From NCBI GenBank assembly GCA_039881145.1, contig JAYKKI010000013.1:38211501-38275500 (forward strand): a stretch of DNA of 64,000 bases, given 5' to 3'. Below are positions 45,625-58,707 of the stretch, piece by piece (the stretch's first letter is position 1; each line of letters starts with the position of its first letter). Made by a program: the position numbers and the translations under genes. The notes beneath the pieces are model-generated. The model was not told the DNA's origin. It saw only the letters and a list, made by a program, of their open reading frames with translations, and made no database searches. The stretch comes from Druceiella hillmani (Eukaryota > Arthropoda > Insecta > Lepidoptera > Hepialidae).

Positions 45625-47785
45625 AGGTCGTTCCCCCGAGCGGCGCTAGACAATGTGCGCAAGTATCGTGTGTAGGAAAAAGATGACAAATACTTATGAA
45701 TATTATTTTCAATTTTCTAAAAAAACGATCTTTTAAATTTTATTTTAATGACAATAAACTATTTTTCAACCAAAGAATAACGTCTTTCTTCGACCGACAA
45801 CTATTCCCGAACACAATGGAAATATACATATATATGTTTATTTATATTCATTTATATTAAGCAAAAATATTACTTAGAGTACAAATTATTTCGATACAAC
45901 AGTTAACTTAGTCCAATAGAAATACTGATGTAAAAAATGGGTTATGTTCATTTTAGATTATTATGTTAGATGAAAAAAATAATTGAAATCAAAATAATAG
46001 GCCAGTTTCAAATAAGTTCTTCTTGTGGAATTTGAAAAAAGTTGAAATTTAAAAGGTAGTGTAAGATTTTAAAACGTGTTACGTATGAAAGTTTTAATTG
46101 GGTTATCAGATAAGTCTCCACGTGAAATATTTTGATCTATTTTGAATAAAAGTACATCAAAATATTTCACGTTTATGATAATCAAATGCGTGGAAGATTA
46201 ACGACAACTTGCAAACTGGCTGAAGCTTGTTTAGATAATATTACTAATATCAAATCTTAATTGATATATTATATCTTGCATAGCACTAATCTCAATATTC
46301 TCAAATAAATAGTAAGAGCAGTTCGACTCCCAGAGCACTACTTTCTATAAACTTCAAAGTTATTTCGTTACTCCCATCCATCATAATCAGAGATTGTACT
46401 CAAAATATGAAAGCAACCGCAAGCCCGCAACAACGTTCACGGGTAAAATATGAATATTGACAAAGATGTGAACGCCTGTCATGAGTATATAAAAATAATC
46501 CTTTGGTTCGCACCAAAAAACCGACTTTGAATGAGGAACCGCCAAGTAGTCACGGCAAGTAGCGAATACATACGAATGAGTTGTGTACATATTGCACCTA
46601 TATATAAACGTTGCATGAAAAAGAATACTAAATCTAGAATTGTATACAAACTAATTTTATAATTCAGATTATCTCAAATCTTCTCCACAATACAAAATTG
46701 TCTTTAGATTCCAAGGAATAACTAATATCTTTAAAAAATAATAAACCTTCGAGTTATCAACCGTATGACAGTGTGTTTAGAAATACTTTACATGTTACAA
46801 TCTTTTATAAATTCATTTAATCCAATTTAATCTCTTCTTTCATTGTTAAATCCAATGGAATTGTCCCTTCCATATTTATTACCATTAATGTTATAATATA
46901 ATCGTCATAACAAAATATATCTCAGTACTGTCATAAATTAAGATGTGTGTAAAAATAGCTTTATTGTGGATAGTTACAAAGAAACTGATTTTATATAATT
47001 AATATTTTAACAAGGTTTTTATACTCAGTTGCACTTAGAAGAAATGCAGTAGCTAATAAATTTATTTCTACAAAAAAAGTCGTGTATTATACAATTGGGT
47101 ATTTGACAAAATTTTTTTTATTTCATTAATCATAATTTCAAGGTACAAGCTGATGAAGAGTGAAAATTTTTTTTTATAATCTCAAAAATTTACCGAGTCA
47201 TAAAAGTTTAATTTAACCTTTAGAGAAGGACGGCAATACTGTGTTGTGGGGTCATTATTAATATTGCTCATTATATTCTACGAGAGGAAAAGAGACAGGG
47301 ATATACCCAACTCTATCCGTATCTTCAAATTTAGAAGCCTACAATTGGCTTATTTTTCAATAAATTTTTGAATTTTTTTCCAGGCTGGTTTTTGATTAAC
47401 TTCTATTTCACAATATTGTACGAAAAATATCAAAATTTAGAATCAGTCAATTACCGTATTACGGATAATTAGTACATATTGTTAACAATTATAGTTTTAT
47501 AATATAATTCGTTCAGGTGTTTTCTAGTAGTTTCGTGTTACATATCAGTTCCAGCACCCTCGCCATATATTCTTATCAATAAAAAAAAAAGAAAAGAAAA
47601 AAATTAATTAATTCTCAAGCAAGAACTCAATACACGAAAAATGTCTTAAAAGAAATCACGCAAAAAAGAATTAACGCGCAAATCCCGAACTATCAAAGCG
47701 ACCATCACCATGGCAACTGTAACAGCAATATGTGTTTTTCTATTTCACACTTGCGACTTATATAACCTTTTGACACTGAACCTGC
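45625..47785. other. Non-coding stretch with a hairpin
   Basis: A GC-rich word CCGAGCGGCGCT at about 45638-45650 recurs in reverse orientation near 59850. A hairpin lies at 46121-46171. No gene is recognised. Confidence 0.45.
46121..46171. repeat. Inverted repeat, 16-bp perfect arms
   Basis: CGTGAAATATTTTGAT (46121-46136) and ATCAAAATATTTCACG (46156-46171) have a 19-nt loop. Imperfect pairing extends outwards (TTATCAGATAAG against TTTATGATAA), giving a pre-miRNA-sized foldback of about 80 nt. Confidence 0.9.
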
Positions 47786-47792
47786 CCTTGTA

Positions 47793-47857
47793 TTCGAGAA
47801 TATTCGACGTAATTGTCATTTAATGGAATATTCGACACAAAACTCGAATATTCGAGG
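47793..47857. promoter_or_regulatory. Heat-shock-element-like cluster
   Basis: TTCGAGAATATTCGA contains three alternating 5-bp HSE units (TTCnnGAAnnTTC). Two further GAATATTCGA / CGAATATTCGAG copies follow within 60 bp. Arrays of alternating nGAAn units are the known binding site of heat-shock factor. No heat-shock gene is seen nearby. Confidence 0.35.
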
Positions 47858-48174
47858 GCTGTTGTTTATCGCCAAAGGGGGTATTTTTATCTAACACATA
47901 AGTATCTCGTGTTATTGTGAGTTAGTCTATTTTATTAACGACAATATTAAAAAAAATTAATAAAATATACTATTTTTGAAAGAATATTAAAACTTTATTA
48001 TTTATCATATTGAGAAATATTATTTCAGCCATTGCCTTCTAAAGTACATTAAATCGCGTCTGTGGCTATTAATTATATTTTAATTCAGTAATTATTGAAA
48101 ATATTATAAAAAAGTATTTATCATTTTATTCACATAACCATGATAATAATAAAACTGCAATTGTATGCTATTTA

Positions 48175-48260
48175 CTAGATTATACCTACGGCTTCGCCCG
48201 CGTGGAGTTTAAGCAGATCCCTTACCTTCTCTCTTCACTTCACGCACAGGTCTAAACGCT
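48175..48260 (-). mobile_element. Helitron-like 3' terminus
   Basis: Read on the minus strand, the segment contains CCACGCGGGCGAAGCCGTAG, then GTATAATCTAG, followed by T. A GC-rich hairpin about 10 nt before a CTAG end, with T immediately after, matches the known Helitron 3' rule (CTRR end, A|T target). The matching 5' end was not found, so it is a fragment or misassigned. Confidence 0.4.
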
Positions 48261-48264
48261 CATC

Positions 48265-49115
48265 TACCAAAATTTTCTTCCCGGTCGAAATACGTAGGCA
48301 CCGCGTAAATATACGAAAGAATGAATTATTACCTCTGTATCTACTAAAATATATACGATATGAATAGTGTGAAAACAAACTTTTGTAATTAAATATATTT
48401 AATTACCATCGTGAAATTTATATACGAATTAATTCATATTTTTTGACAATAAACATACATGAATACAATACGAATATTTCTGCAATGCGCGATGCGATAC
48501 GATATTGGTGTTGCGAACGTTTCCTATAGTTTTGAGAGCGCGTTTTTCGCGCGCGTATATTTTAATTTCCTTTTTTGTTCACTGTTTTACTCCTGTCATT
48601 ATACATAACCAGCCTTTTAAACTAGGACATATATTATTTATACACAAAATTCATTTAAATCCGCTAAGCTGTTTAAGCGTGAAATAAAGATAAACAAGCA
48701 GACGTTTCAGTTTCTTTTTATTAATATGGGTATATTTACAAATTCTTTTCACTATACAAAATATTCAGGCATTTTGAAATAACAAGTCTACTATGCTATC
48801 ATAGAAGTTAATTTAAAAGTGATGAATGTTAAATAAATTTATTATTATTTTGTAATTAAACTCAATTAATTTCGATGAACAAATACTTATGGGTGATAGT
48901 CCACATATTCGAATACTAAAACACGAATTTAATTGAATAAAAGCAACCAGACCTAAACTATAATATCATTCGCTGTACTAGACACTATCTAACCTCTATT
49001 CAAAAACTAGACATTGAAGGTGTTTTACCCAGCTTATACGAAAATTGCAAAATTATATTATTAAAATTAAATAAATACAAATATATAATTTTTTTAGTGT
49101 GATTTAACTTCAATG
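48265..49115. other. Non-coding stretch
   Basis: A GC-richer patch at 48480-48560 contains AATGCGCGATGCGATACG and GAGCGCGTTTTTCGCGCGCG. No domain is readable. Confidence 0.4.
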
Positions 49116-49280
<165 letters not shown>

Positions 49281-49479
49281 GTGGAAAGCGATTAAAACTC
49301 GAATATATCTGCATCTTATATAAGAAAAGACACAGAACAGACAAAATAATAATGTACAAAATTTGCCTCATGATTTTAGTGATTAGTCTAGTAGAAGCTT
49401 CCATATTGCGACCCAACCCACAATTATATTCAAGCTTTCAGTAGAACCTACATTTAAAAAAAACCGCTCAACTATTATT

Positions 49480-49760
49480 TTTTTCAAAGTGAAGCTTCTT
49501 AACGGATGTTTGGGATGGAGTCGAATCTGAGAAAAAGTGAAACGATACGAATGAACGCGAAAATGAAATGCTCGTATATGTAAGCGAGATGGAGTAAAAG
49601 TAAAAGAGACAAAATACAACGGAGGTGGGAGAGACGCATCGCGTACCGCTGCATTTTAGCCACCGTATAACGTCACACTTCTCACGTTACGATACAAAAG
49701 GAACTTGACTTGGGCTTATTTAAAGCCAACCAAGTTGAAATTGGAATTCGGGGCTCAGTG
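49480..49760. other. GC-richer island
   Basis: CpG-containing words (GAGACGCATCGCGTACCG, AGCCACCGTATAACGTC, CTCACGTTACG) and an imperfect dyad around CTTGACTTGGGCTTATTTAA and AGCCAACCAAGTTG (about 49702-49737). No coding frame is recognised. Candidate regulatory block or TE end. Confidence 0.25.
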
Positions 49761-49764
49761 ACAA

Positions 49765-52190
49765 GACTCATTTCCTATAGGTTACTTTAATCATTTACAA
49801 CCGTAGATCGCCATATACCATAAGCAGGCCGTACCAATTTAATATTGAGCACAGAAGAGTTGGAACCTGGAGGGTATGAAAAAGTCTCTCCTTTAGATCC
49901 ACAATACTACGTTAAAACCAGCAAATCCTCTAATGTCACGACCATCAGAACCCCTGCAGCATCAAGATTTAAGAATAAAAGAGTTTAGCATAAAATATTT
50001 AGATTATTATAATGTTGCATTGTAATGGGGACTGAAGAGGGGTATACAATTTCATGATAATTGGTTAAGTAGAAACAGTTGAAAAATCGATCGCGAAGTC
50101 AACAACATAAAGCATATAAATTTAATAAAAAACGACTAAAAATTAAACTTTAACTGCATAAAGAACGAGAATCCAAGTTTTTGGACACAGGAAAACGAAT
50201 AGCCACAACTATACAATGCTCAAATTCTGAATAATTTTCATAAATTGTGAATAAAACAAACATTTCTGTGCTTGTACTTTTAAAAACATTAGTTTAAGAA
50301 CAAAATGTTTTACATGAACCTTGTAGATGATATAATGCTCTATAAAAAAACTGAACTATTTTTGGCACAGTCTCAGCCATTCCTAAGATATCAAATAAAT
50401 ATCAATAAACTATTTCCCATCATAAAATTATTCAGAATACATTATATTATGGAGACATATAAACTGTTCCCTGACTACTGGACTATTCTGCCAATATAAA
50501 TTATAAATCTGAACATCTGAAGGTTTCGTCTTAATGGGTGTGCAATAATTTATATTCATACAATGCCTCAGTTAAACAGCATGGAAACTTGAAATAATGA
50601 TAAAATCATTGACATTATGAAGAGGTAACTAATACGATATCCTATATTTTACTCAATGTTATGAGTGTGAAATGTAAGACTATGGAAACAGGTTACAGAA
50701 ATACAGAGATATGAATTATTAACAGTCTCTCTTACATGGTCCAAGCAACGTAGCAAAGGCAAACCGCTTTGTGCCTGCACGCAATAAACGTAATCACTAT
50801 ACAAAGCAAACACCTTTATTTGATCAAGAGTATAAGAGAAAATAATCGTTTAAGGCTAAACCAATTGTGAATATACCTAAGCAAGGCTTGTTAAAACGAT
50901 GACCGGATGTCGCAATCGAGCAGCAAATAAAACTCTGCAAATGGAACGGTGGGTTTTAGCTGATTCGAATCTATAGTTTTGTTAAATATTCTTGAAATAA
51001 GAATATTTTACAAAGTATATTAATAAAACTTCCAAATATTGAGATTTAATATGTGACATATACTTAATATGCTAATGAGAAATATGAAGTATGGCAATAT
51101 TATTGAATTTGAAGGAAATAGTAAAAATGGTTTAATATAATATTACACTGATACTTAAAAAGAAATGAACACTTGAAATGATAAGATATTTATTGATTTT
51201 CAATGATACCTTCGTTTGATGAAACTATTTTTTGATCTCCATTCATGAAATAGTTTGGAAAGTAATATATTTCGTTGGCTAGATAAAGTTATTTAGTATA
51301 TAGTTTACCATAAAACGTCTTAACGTACGTTACTCGATTATACTGTGACAAAGACCCTTGTCACATTTCAATGACAAAAAAAAACTATGATAATAGTTAG
51401 TCAACTTTAAACACGTCGAATTTTTAGATAAACCTTCAAGTATTTAAGGAAAAAATCATTTCAAATATCCTAACTCCATTCTCAAATATTTTTCATTCAA
51501 ATTTTAAATTGGAAACAACATAAATTTGCTATTTTTTTCAAATAACATTAATTTTAGTAGCAATATAATAAAATATTAGAGAAAATTATTTTACTTTAAT
51601 ATTTTTTTAAACTAATGTAGTTTTTTTTTTCTAAATTAAAACTATCAAAACTCATTAAAAAAAGGAAAAAAATGGGATCAAAATAGGAAAAAATGGGAGT
51701 TCTCTTGGTAAGACTCTAAGTATGTGTGCCAAAGCTAGATTTTTTGGAATTTAATAAAATTTATACCCCTCAATGTAAAATCATAAAAATGGAGACAGAC
51801 TAGTCACCTTTATATGGTTAAGATATATTTGATTGTGAGTTACTTATAAACATTTTAAAATAAAAAATGTATATATCTTCTAATAAATATGAAACATTAT
51901 TTGAATGTAATTTAAAATTCATAAAATTATAATCCTTCATTATTTAATTATTAATGTGAAACATCTGGAGTTTTTCATATATGAATTTCATTATCGTTCC
52001 CCGATATATGATGATATTGAAATGCTATCTCTCGGTAAACTTGTGAAAGTACTAAAAATTAATGTCGAAATATTCCTTAAAATTAATGTCGAAATTTGAA
52101 CTACAGATAATATTTGGCTCTGTTAGCTATGTTTGTGACTAAAAAAATTATAATTACTTTCAGTAGTTATTGTTTTGAAGTTATAAAAAA
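49765..52190. other. Non-coding stretch
   Basis: A 64-codon ATG frame at 50305-50499 has A+T-driven composition and no domain. No repeat array is recognised. Confidence 0.45.
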
Positions 52191-52225
52191 CTAGATGTAA
52201 CCGGAGATCCCCCGCATAGCATTGT
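52191..52225 (-). mobile_element. Second Helitron-like 3' end
   Basis: The minus strand reads GCGGGGGATCTCCGGTTACA then TCTAG followed by T. GGGGATCTCC can fold on itself, and the end fits CTAG|T like the one at 48175. The AGATCCC word is shared with the sequence next to that end. Short and uncertain. Confidence 0.25.
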
Positions 52226-52229
52226 TTTA

Positions 52230-52625
52230 ACTATGCTAATTTTTCCTTCGCGATCACTAAACGCTACCACTCTATTCGCCAAATAACGTCGGTCATAGCT
52301 CGAGATTATCAGTCAATTAATAAGTTATTCTATCTCCATATTACACTATTTAAGCAGTGTTCCCTGATCTGTGTAATATTTTTTTAATACTAATGAATCA
52401 TAGCATAATATATTTCAGTCTATAACTTTCCTCTAAGTACAAGTTTCCTGACAAAAGCAATTTTGAAAGTCAGACGTGGAGTTTCGGAGACTGGCCCAAA
52501 AGAAAATTGAGAAACACACAAACTTTCTACTGTGTATATAATAAAGTTCATATCTAATAACAAGACCGTAAAGATTACGGACGTAAAGATCCACATAATT
52601 TTAATAATGTTCGTTATTTTGCAGC
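52230..52625. other. Non-coding stretch
   Basis: Nothing is recognised. Confidence 0.4.
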
Positions 52626-52627
52626 AA

Positions 52628-52657
52628 ATATATATGTGTATATATATATATATATAC

Positions 52658-52700
<43 letters not shown>
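52628..52700. repeat. (AT)n microsatellite with ACGT/GTGT interruptions
   Basis: About 73 bp of AT units. Confidence 0.95.
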
Positions 52701-52704
<4 letters not shown>

Positions 52705-52726
52705 CATACATGTGTAAATAAATTAG

Positions 52727-52798
52727 CAATAAACAAATTACTTACAAATAGAAGTTTCACTTCTCGCATTAGTTTCACGCATATTAATTTGTTTATTG
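52727..52798. repeat. Inverted repeat, 14-bp arms
   Basis: CAATAAACAAATTA (52727-52740) and TAATTTGTTTATTG (52785-52798), with a 44-nt spacer that itself contains AGAAGTTTCACTTCT. Confidence 0.85.
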
Positions 52799-52843
52799 AT
52801 TAATCATTAGTTGCCGAGAAAAATAATGTTAGATATACAATAC

Positions 52844-53345
52844 ATATTTTTATTTATTTGTTTAAGTACAGTTATGTACCGTTTCAATAACGACAACACG
52901 ACAATTAATTAAATCCTATAACAATACAACACATAACGATGACAAACTTCAACAAGTTTACACTCATTACAAGCAGGTCACACTCCAGTGCAGCCGTGAT
53001 GAGGTGGTTGAACAATTTTATGCCGTGGAAAAATGGAGCATTCAATATAATAGGGTATGGCAAAAACATAATTCAAGACGTAGGTATGGCAAAAACATGA
53101 TGACTACGTGAATAAAGATGGTTAGTAAAACGATAGTTTTTTTTTTTAATAAATCAGGCCTAAAGCGTAATATTACTCCATTTAAAAATCGGAAAATCAA
53201 ATTCATAAGTGAAACTTCTGTGTTGCAATGTTTGGTAAACCAGCATACCAAACAAAAAATTGGGAGGAAATAGAAAAAGATAATAACCATTAGCCTCATG
53301 TATAAATATCGAAGGAATGTTTTTTGGACACATTCAACTATCATG
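52844..53345 (-). pseudogene. Decayed LINE reverse transcriptase C-terminus and 3' tail
   Basis: Minus-strand reading with frameshifts. From about 53335 leftwards it gives CVQKTFLRYLYMR, then in another frame ANGYYLFLFPPNFLFGMLVY and QTLQHRSFTYEFDF, then in the first frame RFLNGVILRFRPDLL. Further downstream it gives APFFHGIKLFNHLITAALEC (near 53035-52980). This order (Q+.F.RYL, NGYYP-like, ML-Y.tL..R, FlnGvi, PFF.gik.fN.L) is the established C-terminal layout of CR1/jockey-type reverse transcriptases. The 3' end is a TATTTTTATTTATTTG-type tail (plus strand 52845-52860), the complement of AAATA repeats. At least two frameshifts and lost residues make it dead. Confidence 0.78.
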
Positions 53346-53349
53346 TTTT

Positions 53350-54945
53350 ATTTAGTTTCTTGTGGGTTTCAAAGGATACTTGGCTTCTAACTCGTTTCGT
53401 ACTACGGCCATGTGTATATATGTTAATTGAGGAATTATTGACTAAATGACATAAATTTACCTAGCAAAAATCCAAGCCATATGAAAATATAAATCGACAA
53501 AATTCAATATATAAATATAATACATAAATTCTTACCCATATTTTTCTTTTTATAAGATCTTTTAAACAATCATTCAATCAAACAATCGGACATCTCAAGA
53601 TAAAATTTAACGAGAGTAGTTATTTCGAAAGAAATTTGCGTCAGTATGAATTTCGATTAACAAACGTAAGATTTCACTACTATATTTTTAAAAAAAATTA
53701 ATTCAAGACAAACAAAAATTGAGTTCGGTCACAGTTATTAAAAAAAATACAAAAAACTTGTGAGTTGAAATCGGTTAAAAGAATAATAAATACAGAATCG
53801 AATTTTTATCTAAAAAATAAATACATATCGTAAACTAAAATGTAAAGAATTTTTTAAATTATTATAACCTGAGTATTTTTTTAATTGAATTGGACGTCAT
53901 AGTTATTTACATTAAACTACCCTTTTTAATATTTCTATTTATACGATGGTTAAGTATTCATAACTATAAATTTAAAGACTGAGATAATAAAAATAAATGT
54001 ATAAATTTTGAGTATTTTCATTTTTAAATTAATTCTTTATAATAAAATGAAACCGCGAGGGAACCATATTTTGTTAAATGCACTTTTATTTAGCTTCACG
54101 TACCGTATTTTGTTGTAATTTCTACTTAACCTGTTCTCATGGAACTTTGCATATATACGAGTGTATTGATGCCGTGACAATACAAAATGATAATAAATTC
54201 AACTCCTTTCCTAAAATAACAATTCTGATCGTGTGGTGAATTTTATAGAAAAAATTCTTTATATATAGCTGGAGTCATACCTGGCTCCTTAATATCATAG
54301 TTCAATCGTTGGTCATAAAATAACAAAAGAGTCGTATAACTTAAAAATATAAATTTAACCGCGATCCACAATTTTATTTCAACCTGATCAAAGTCCCTAA
54401 TTGGTGATACATGATTAAATTCGAGCATTTAATACATCACTGATTGTGTAATAGAACGGTTTAACTTCTATTTCTTTATCTTTCATTTATTTAAGTCTAT
54501 TCTTTGCTAAAAAAATAAACAATATAATCCAAGTATTTTTATTAAACTAGACTTATTTATTTGTATTCATATGCTTGAAGCTCATATATATTGGTGGCAT
54601 ATGACGAAAAATGTCTGAGAAAATAATACGAGACATATTTTTCCGAAGGACATTTTCAAAACAAAGCAGGCCAACAGCAAGTCGAACAAGCCATAGGTAG
54701 GTTTTCGTATAATTCCGAGTTTTTTATGTAAGTTAACTGGTACAATTTTAGCTAAAAGTTCATGTTAAATGTTGGTTTATAAAATTTTACAAACTTAACG
54801 TAAATAGATTTTACAGAAAGCGACATAATTACTGTGATTTTGAAATTTTATTCTTGGCGAGTGAAATGTAGAAATTAAAAATTGTAAACCAAACTATTAT
54901 TTAATGAATTAAAATATGTTTAAAAAAAGCTTTTTTAGAACTAAA
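53350..54945. other. Non-coding stretch
   Basis: No gene or repeat is recognised. The minus frame at 54243-54428 is noise. Confidence 0.45.
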
Positions 54946-54948
54946 GTA

Positions 54949-54992
54949 CTCAGCGATATGTCATTTGAATCTCAGCGATATGTCACTTGAAT
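54949..54992. repeat. 22-bp direct duplication
   Basis: CTCAGCGATATGTCA(T/C)TTGAAT is present twice head-to-tail. Confidence 0.9.
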
Positions 54993-55599
54993 CCAAACTC
55001 GATGGATTTACTGACCATCAGGTCGATGACCCATTTTATGTACTGTCAGCTGAATTGCATAAATTTGCAAAACTTTAAATATTCATCTTATCAGAACTGG
55101 TTTGAATTTTAATTGTAAGATTTGTCGCGAACCAGAAAAGTAAGTTGATTAAAGTTTTATTAACATATCCATCCAATGATATCGTGTTCGATGAGAGTTG
55201 AGAAATTTAAATTTTCCCATTTCGCATACTTGTACGGAAAGGTACCGTATAAAAATTTAATATAACCTTAATTACCATCTCTTTACGAAATGATCACTTG
55301 TATAACCATGCACGTATAACTGAATTCGCAAAAACTCTGAAGACGTAGCAGATGAAAGTAGGACATGATGAAATTATGGGAGTGCCTCGTTTCGGTACGT
55401 AAACCTAGTGCGATAATAGCATGCACCTTTGAAGTGTTATATACATATACATAACGATATGAAATCTGAAAAGGCATAGTAAAATTCTATTGAAATAACT
55501 TTCATCTAAATGAAATTCTTACGATCATACCCGCATGTTGAAAATTATAATCAGAAACATACAAAAACACCCGCAGTTACGCAATTCATCAGCCTCTAA

Positions 55600-55925
55600 A
55601 AAGGCACATTAAATACCGAAACACGTACGCGGTGAAACGACATTGGGTCTAATGTGCGTAAGCCATTTTATTACCCGCATACATCATACCTGAACTGACG
55701 TTCAAAGCTTGCGTAATTGGAATTGAACCCAATACCTGCTTATAGATGTCAACCAAAGTCAATTCGAGCGCTCGGTGATGAATAACATGATTTATAAATG
55801 GCCGGCACAACGGATGTGGTGCTCATATATGAATGGCATTCGGAAGAGGGGGAAATTAATAATCTGTCATTTAATGCGATTGGGGAAAGTCGGATGTGAC
55901 ATATGGGGGTATAATTAGAAACAGT
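55600..55925. other. GC-richer island with a B-box-like word
   Basis: Words such as ACACGTACGCGGTGAAACG, GAGCGCTCGGTGATG, GGCCGGCACAACGGATG and CATTCGGAAGAGGGGGAAAT rise above the background. On the minus strand GGGTTCAATTCC (55718-55729) resembles a pol III B box, but a convincing A box and fold are missing. It could be an old SINE or a conserved regulatory block. Confidence 0.25.
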
Positions 55926-55929
55926 GTTT

Positions 55930-57440
55930 ATGACGCTATTAGTTTACACGTCAGTTTGCTTAGTAACTGGTTGCTATGATTTGGTCTTAGTTAAAATCTT
56001 TGTTGCTGATATTACATAAACATTTTTATATTATATTGGAAGGAAACTGGCGAATGTCCCCATAATTTTGGGTTGAGGTGTTATAAGAACAAAAATGACA
56101 TACTGAAATAGAGAAAATGGGAAAAAAGCTCCTTTCACTTAAATCATCAATCTTTACACAAAGGAGGAATCTCCTATTTTTATGAAAATTTAGGTTGTTT
56201 TAAAATATAATTTGCGAATGTTATTTTATTTTGAAACAATATGCAGTTTGTGCCTCGTTGTACTCGCAGAAATGCAAAATTAACTTGCACACTTTGTACG
56301 AAACTAGCAGTTTCGACATGGTTATCGAAAAAAATATGTACAACTCGAAAAAAGTGAAACAAATATTAATTTTGAAAACACAAGGATGAATGTCAGTGTC
56401 GGCAGTCTAGTCTTAATTAATTTAAGCAATGGCTACAAATAAAATAAAATAATTGATTCAGTAATTTTGATAATTATTCCTAAAAATGTAGTATTTTTTT
56501 CATAGTTTTATTTTATTTGAACAGTTCTTGATATGCTTAAAATATAACGAATGTAAGTTTTTGGAGACCGCTTTCCTTTGTTTTGTATTATGATTACAAA
56601 TTTTTACTTATTTTTCCAGATTATCAATTGTTGAATTGTCTGCTTCTTAACTCTAACAAATATTAATTTTTTTTTAAATTGTAATCTATTTCTCCAACTG
56701 ATTTACTTTCAGCCTCTTAAAAACTAAAGGACAATGGTACGTTACGTTACGTTAAAATAATACAAATTGTTGTTAAATATAAGATTAAAATGAACTTGTT
56801 TCTTTGAGAGCAAGAGTTCCTGTAATAAACTAGAACTATTTTAAAATACAATGGTTTATGGAAAGTATTTTTCAGAATTTTCACGTAAATCGCATCACGT
56901 AAACAAATTTAATATACGTCTTAATTTATATACTTTCTTCTACACTTTATCCCTTTTCTTTAAAATATAAAACTCTTTTCATAGAAGACTTTGTACATAC
57001 TTCGAGAAACTTTAAGGCTTTAACCAGATGTCTAGACCCGTTCGATCATTTTGGGGTTAGATACGTGGCAATAAAGATTAAATTTAACGTTTTTACACTA
57101 AAGATCGAATTGCTAAAAAAGATTAAAAATATGATATGTTCGATTATATAAGTCAAATAGTTTATACGTTAAAGACAAACATAATCGTGTAATTTATGCC
57201 AAATATAAGGAAAAATCATACATTCTAATACTGAATACAAAATTATTAAAAAAGGTTAAAAATATAATATATTATGTTCGATTACATAAGTCAGATGTTT
57301 TACACTTTCAAAACAAATCTGCGCTTATTTGGTACGCCGAATATGAGGCAAAATCAAATATTCAAAAACGGAGAAAAATTTCCGTCAGCAAACAATTTTG
57401 TAGAGTGCTCAAATGTAAAATTTGCACTTTAAGAGTCGTC
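55930..57440. other. Non-coding stretch
   Basis: Nothing is recognised. A GTTACGTTACGTTA short direct repeat lies near 56741. Confidence 0.45.
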
Positions 57441-57444
57441 GGTA

Positions 57445-57600
57445 AAAAATGAACTTTACTCCCCGTCGCGGAGACCGCGAAGATCTTTTTAAGGGGTCGC
57501 TTGATAAATTGGTCCAGCTGCTCTTACTTGAGACGCTGGCAGCGAGAAACGTGTGTCATCGAGGTCACTTTGTGAATTAATTTGTTGATAAAGTGCTTTT
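57445..57600. other. GC-richer island, candidate regulatory element
   Basis: CCCCGTCGCGGAGACCGCG (with a CGCGG/CCGCG dyad), GGTCCAGCTGCTCTTACTTG, GACGCTGGCAGCGAG and CATCGAGGTCACTTTGTG. E-box (CAGCTG), AGGTCA-type (GAGGTCAC) and TTAATTTG words are packed together, as in many enhancers. Inference only. Confidence 0.28.
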
Positions 57601-57604
57601 GTAC

Positions 57605-58705
57605 AGCAAAAAGGATCATGATCTATTATATGTTTGCTGAGCAGAATTTACAAAGTGACCGAGAATATTGTTACACTGAATAAACATGTAGCATGAACGA
57701 TTGACTTTCGGTGAATGTTGACGTGAAAATTACATTATATATAAATATATATATATATAGATACAAATTTTTTTTACATACGTAATGTGGGAACTTCACG
57801 TAGATAATTGGAATACTCCTGTTTCATGAATTCTGGTTAAGTCAAACAGCGATCAAAGCAAAACGTATAGTATGCACAGCAATGGATAAAGTTGAGGTAT
57901 TCTCCAATGATACCACCAAACATTGGTTTCATGGGGTCAGAAAAGGAAATTTTGATTCTTCGATATTCCTTATCTAGTGCAAAATAGATAGCGCATTTAT
58001 TAACTGCCGGCATTACATTTTAAGAAGAAAAATTGTTGAACTCCAAAAATAATACACTCCATTTATATTAAAATAATTATATATTTTATTTTTTCCTCAT
58101 GTAACATGCAAAATTCGAAACATTTGAATTCGAATTGCCGCACTTATAAACTAGTGGAGTATATCTTTGATTCCGATAACGATTTCCATTAAAATTTTAA
58201 TAAATTTCGTTTAAAATGCCTTAAATTTTATATTCCATGTATTTTACTGTAACGAAAAAACGTATTTACATGATCGATCGATGATTTGATTTGAGGTATT
58301 TGGGGATAAACTTACTATCCGAGGTCCTACTTCGTTATACTAATTTTTTATGTTTGTAATAAAATTTGGACAGAACATTTAAAATACATATGGTTTTTTA
58401 TTTTTTGGATCAATTGATTAATTTGCTAAGGTTCTTAATAATACAAGGAAATGAACGCACACATAAAACCTTTTTTGACTTTCGAAAGCTAGAAAAGTTT
58501 ATTTAAAAAAAAAGAGTTAGTTAAGTAAAATATTATAGATATAATAAAATTTGAAAAAAAATTAATTCTTAAATATAAAATAAATAAATTTTCATTAATA
58601 ATTATAGATGAAATTATTCAACATAAATGATTAATTGAGGAATATGCTATTAATTTTCGTAAAGAAATTTGATTTAATCCACCAATCACATTTTTATATA
58701 TGTAT
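57605..58705. other. Non-coding stretch
   Basis: A short AT run lies near 57739-57760. No gene is recognised. Confidence 0.45.
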
Positions 58706-58707
58706 AA

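Noticed and set aside
46318..46340. B-box-like word CAGTTCGACTCCC on the plus strand
   Set aside because: No A box at the right spacing and no SINE body around it.
55718..55729. Minus-strand tRNA or SINE at GGGTTCAATTCC
   Set aside because: A single motif without a convincing A box or arms; kept only as a remark in the GC-rich island.
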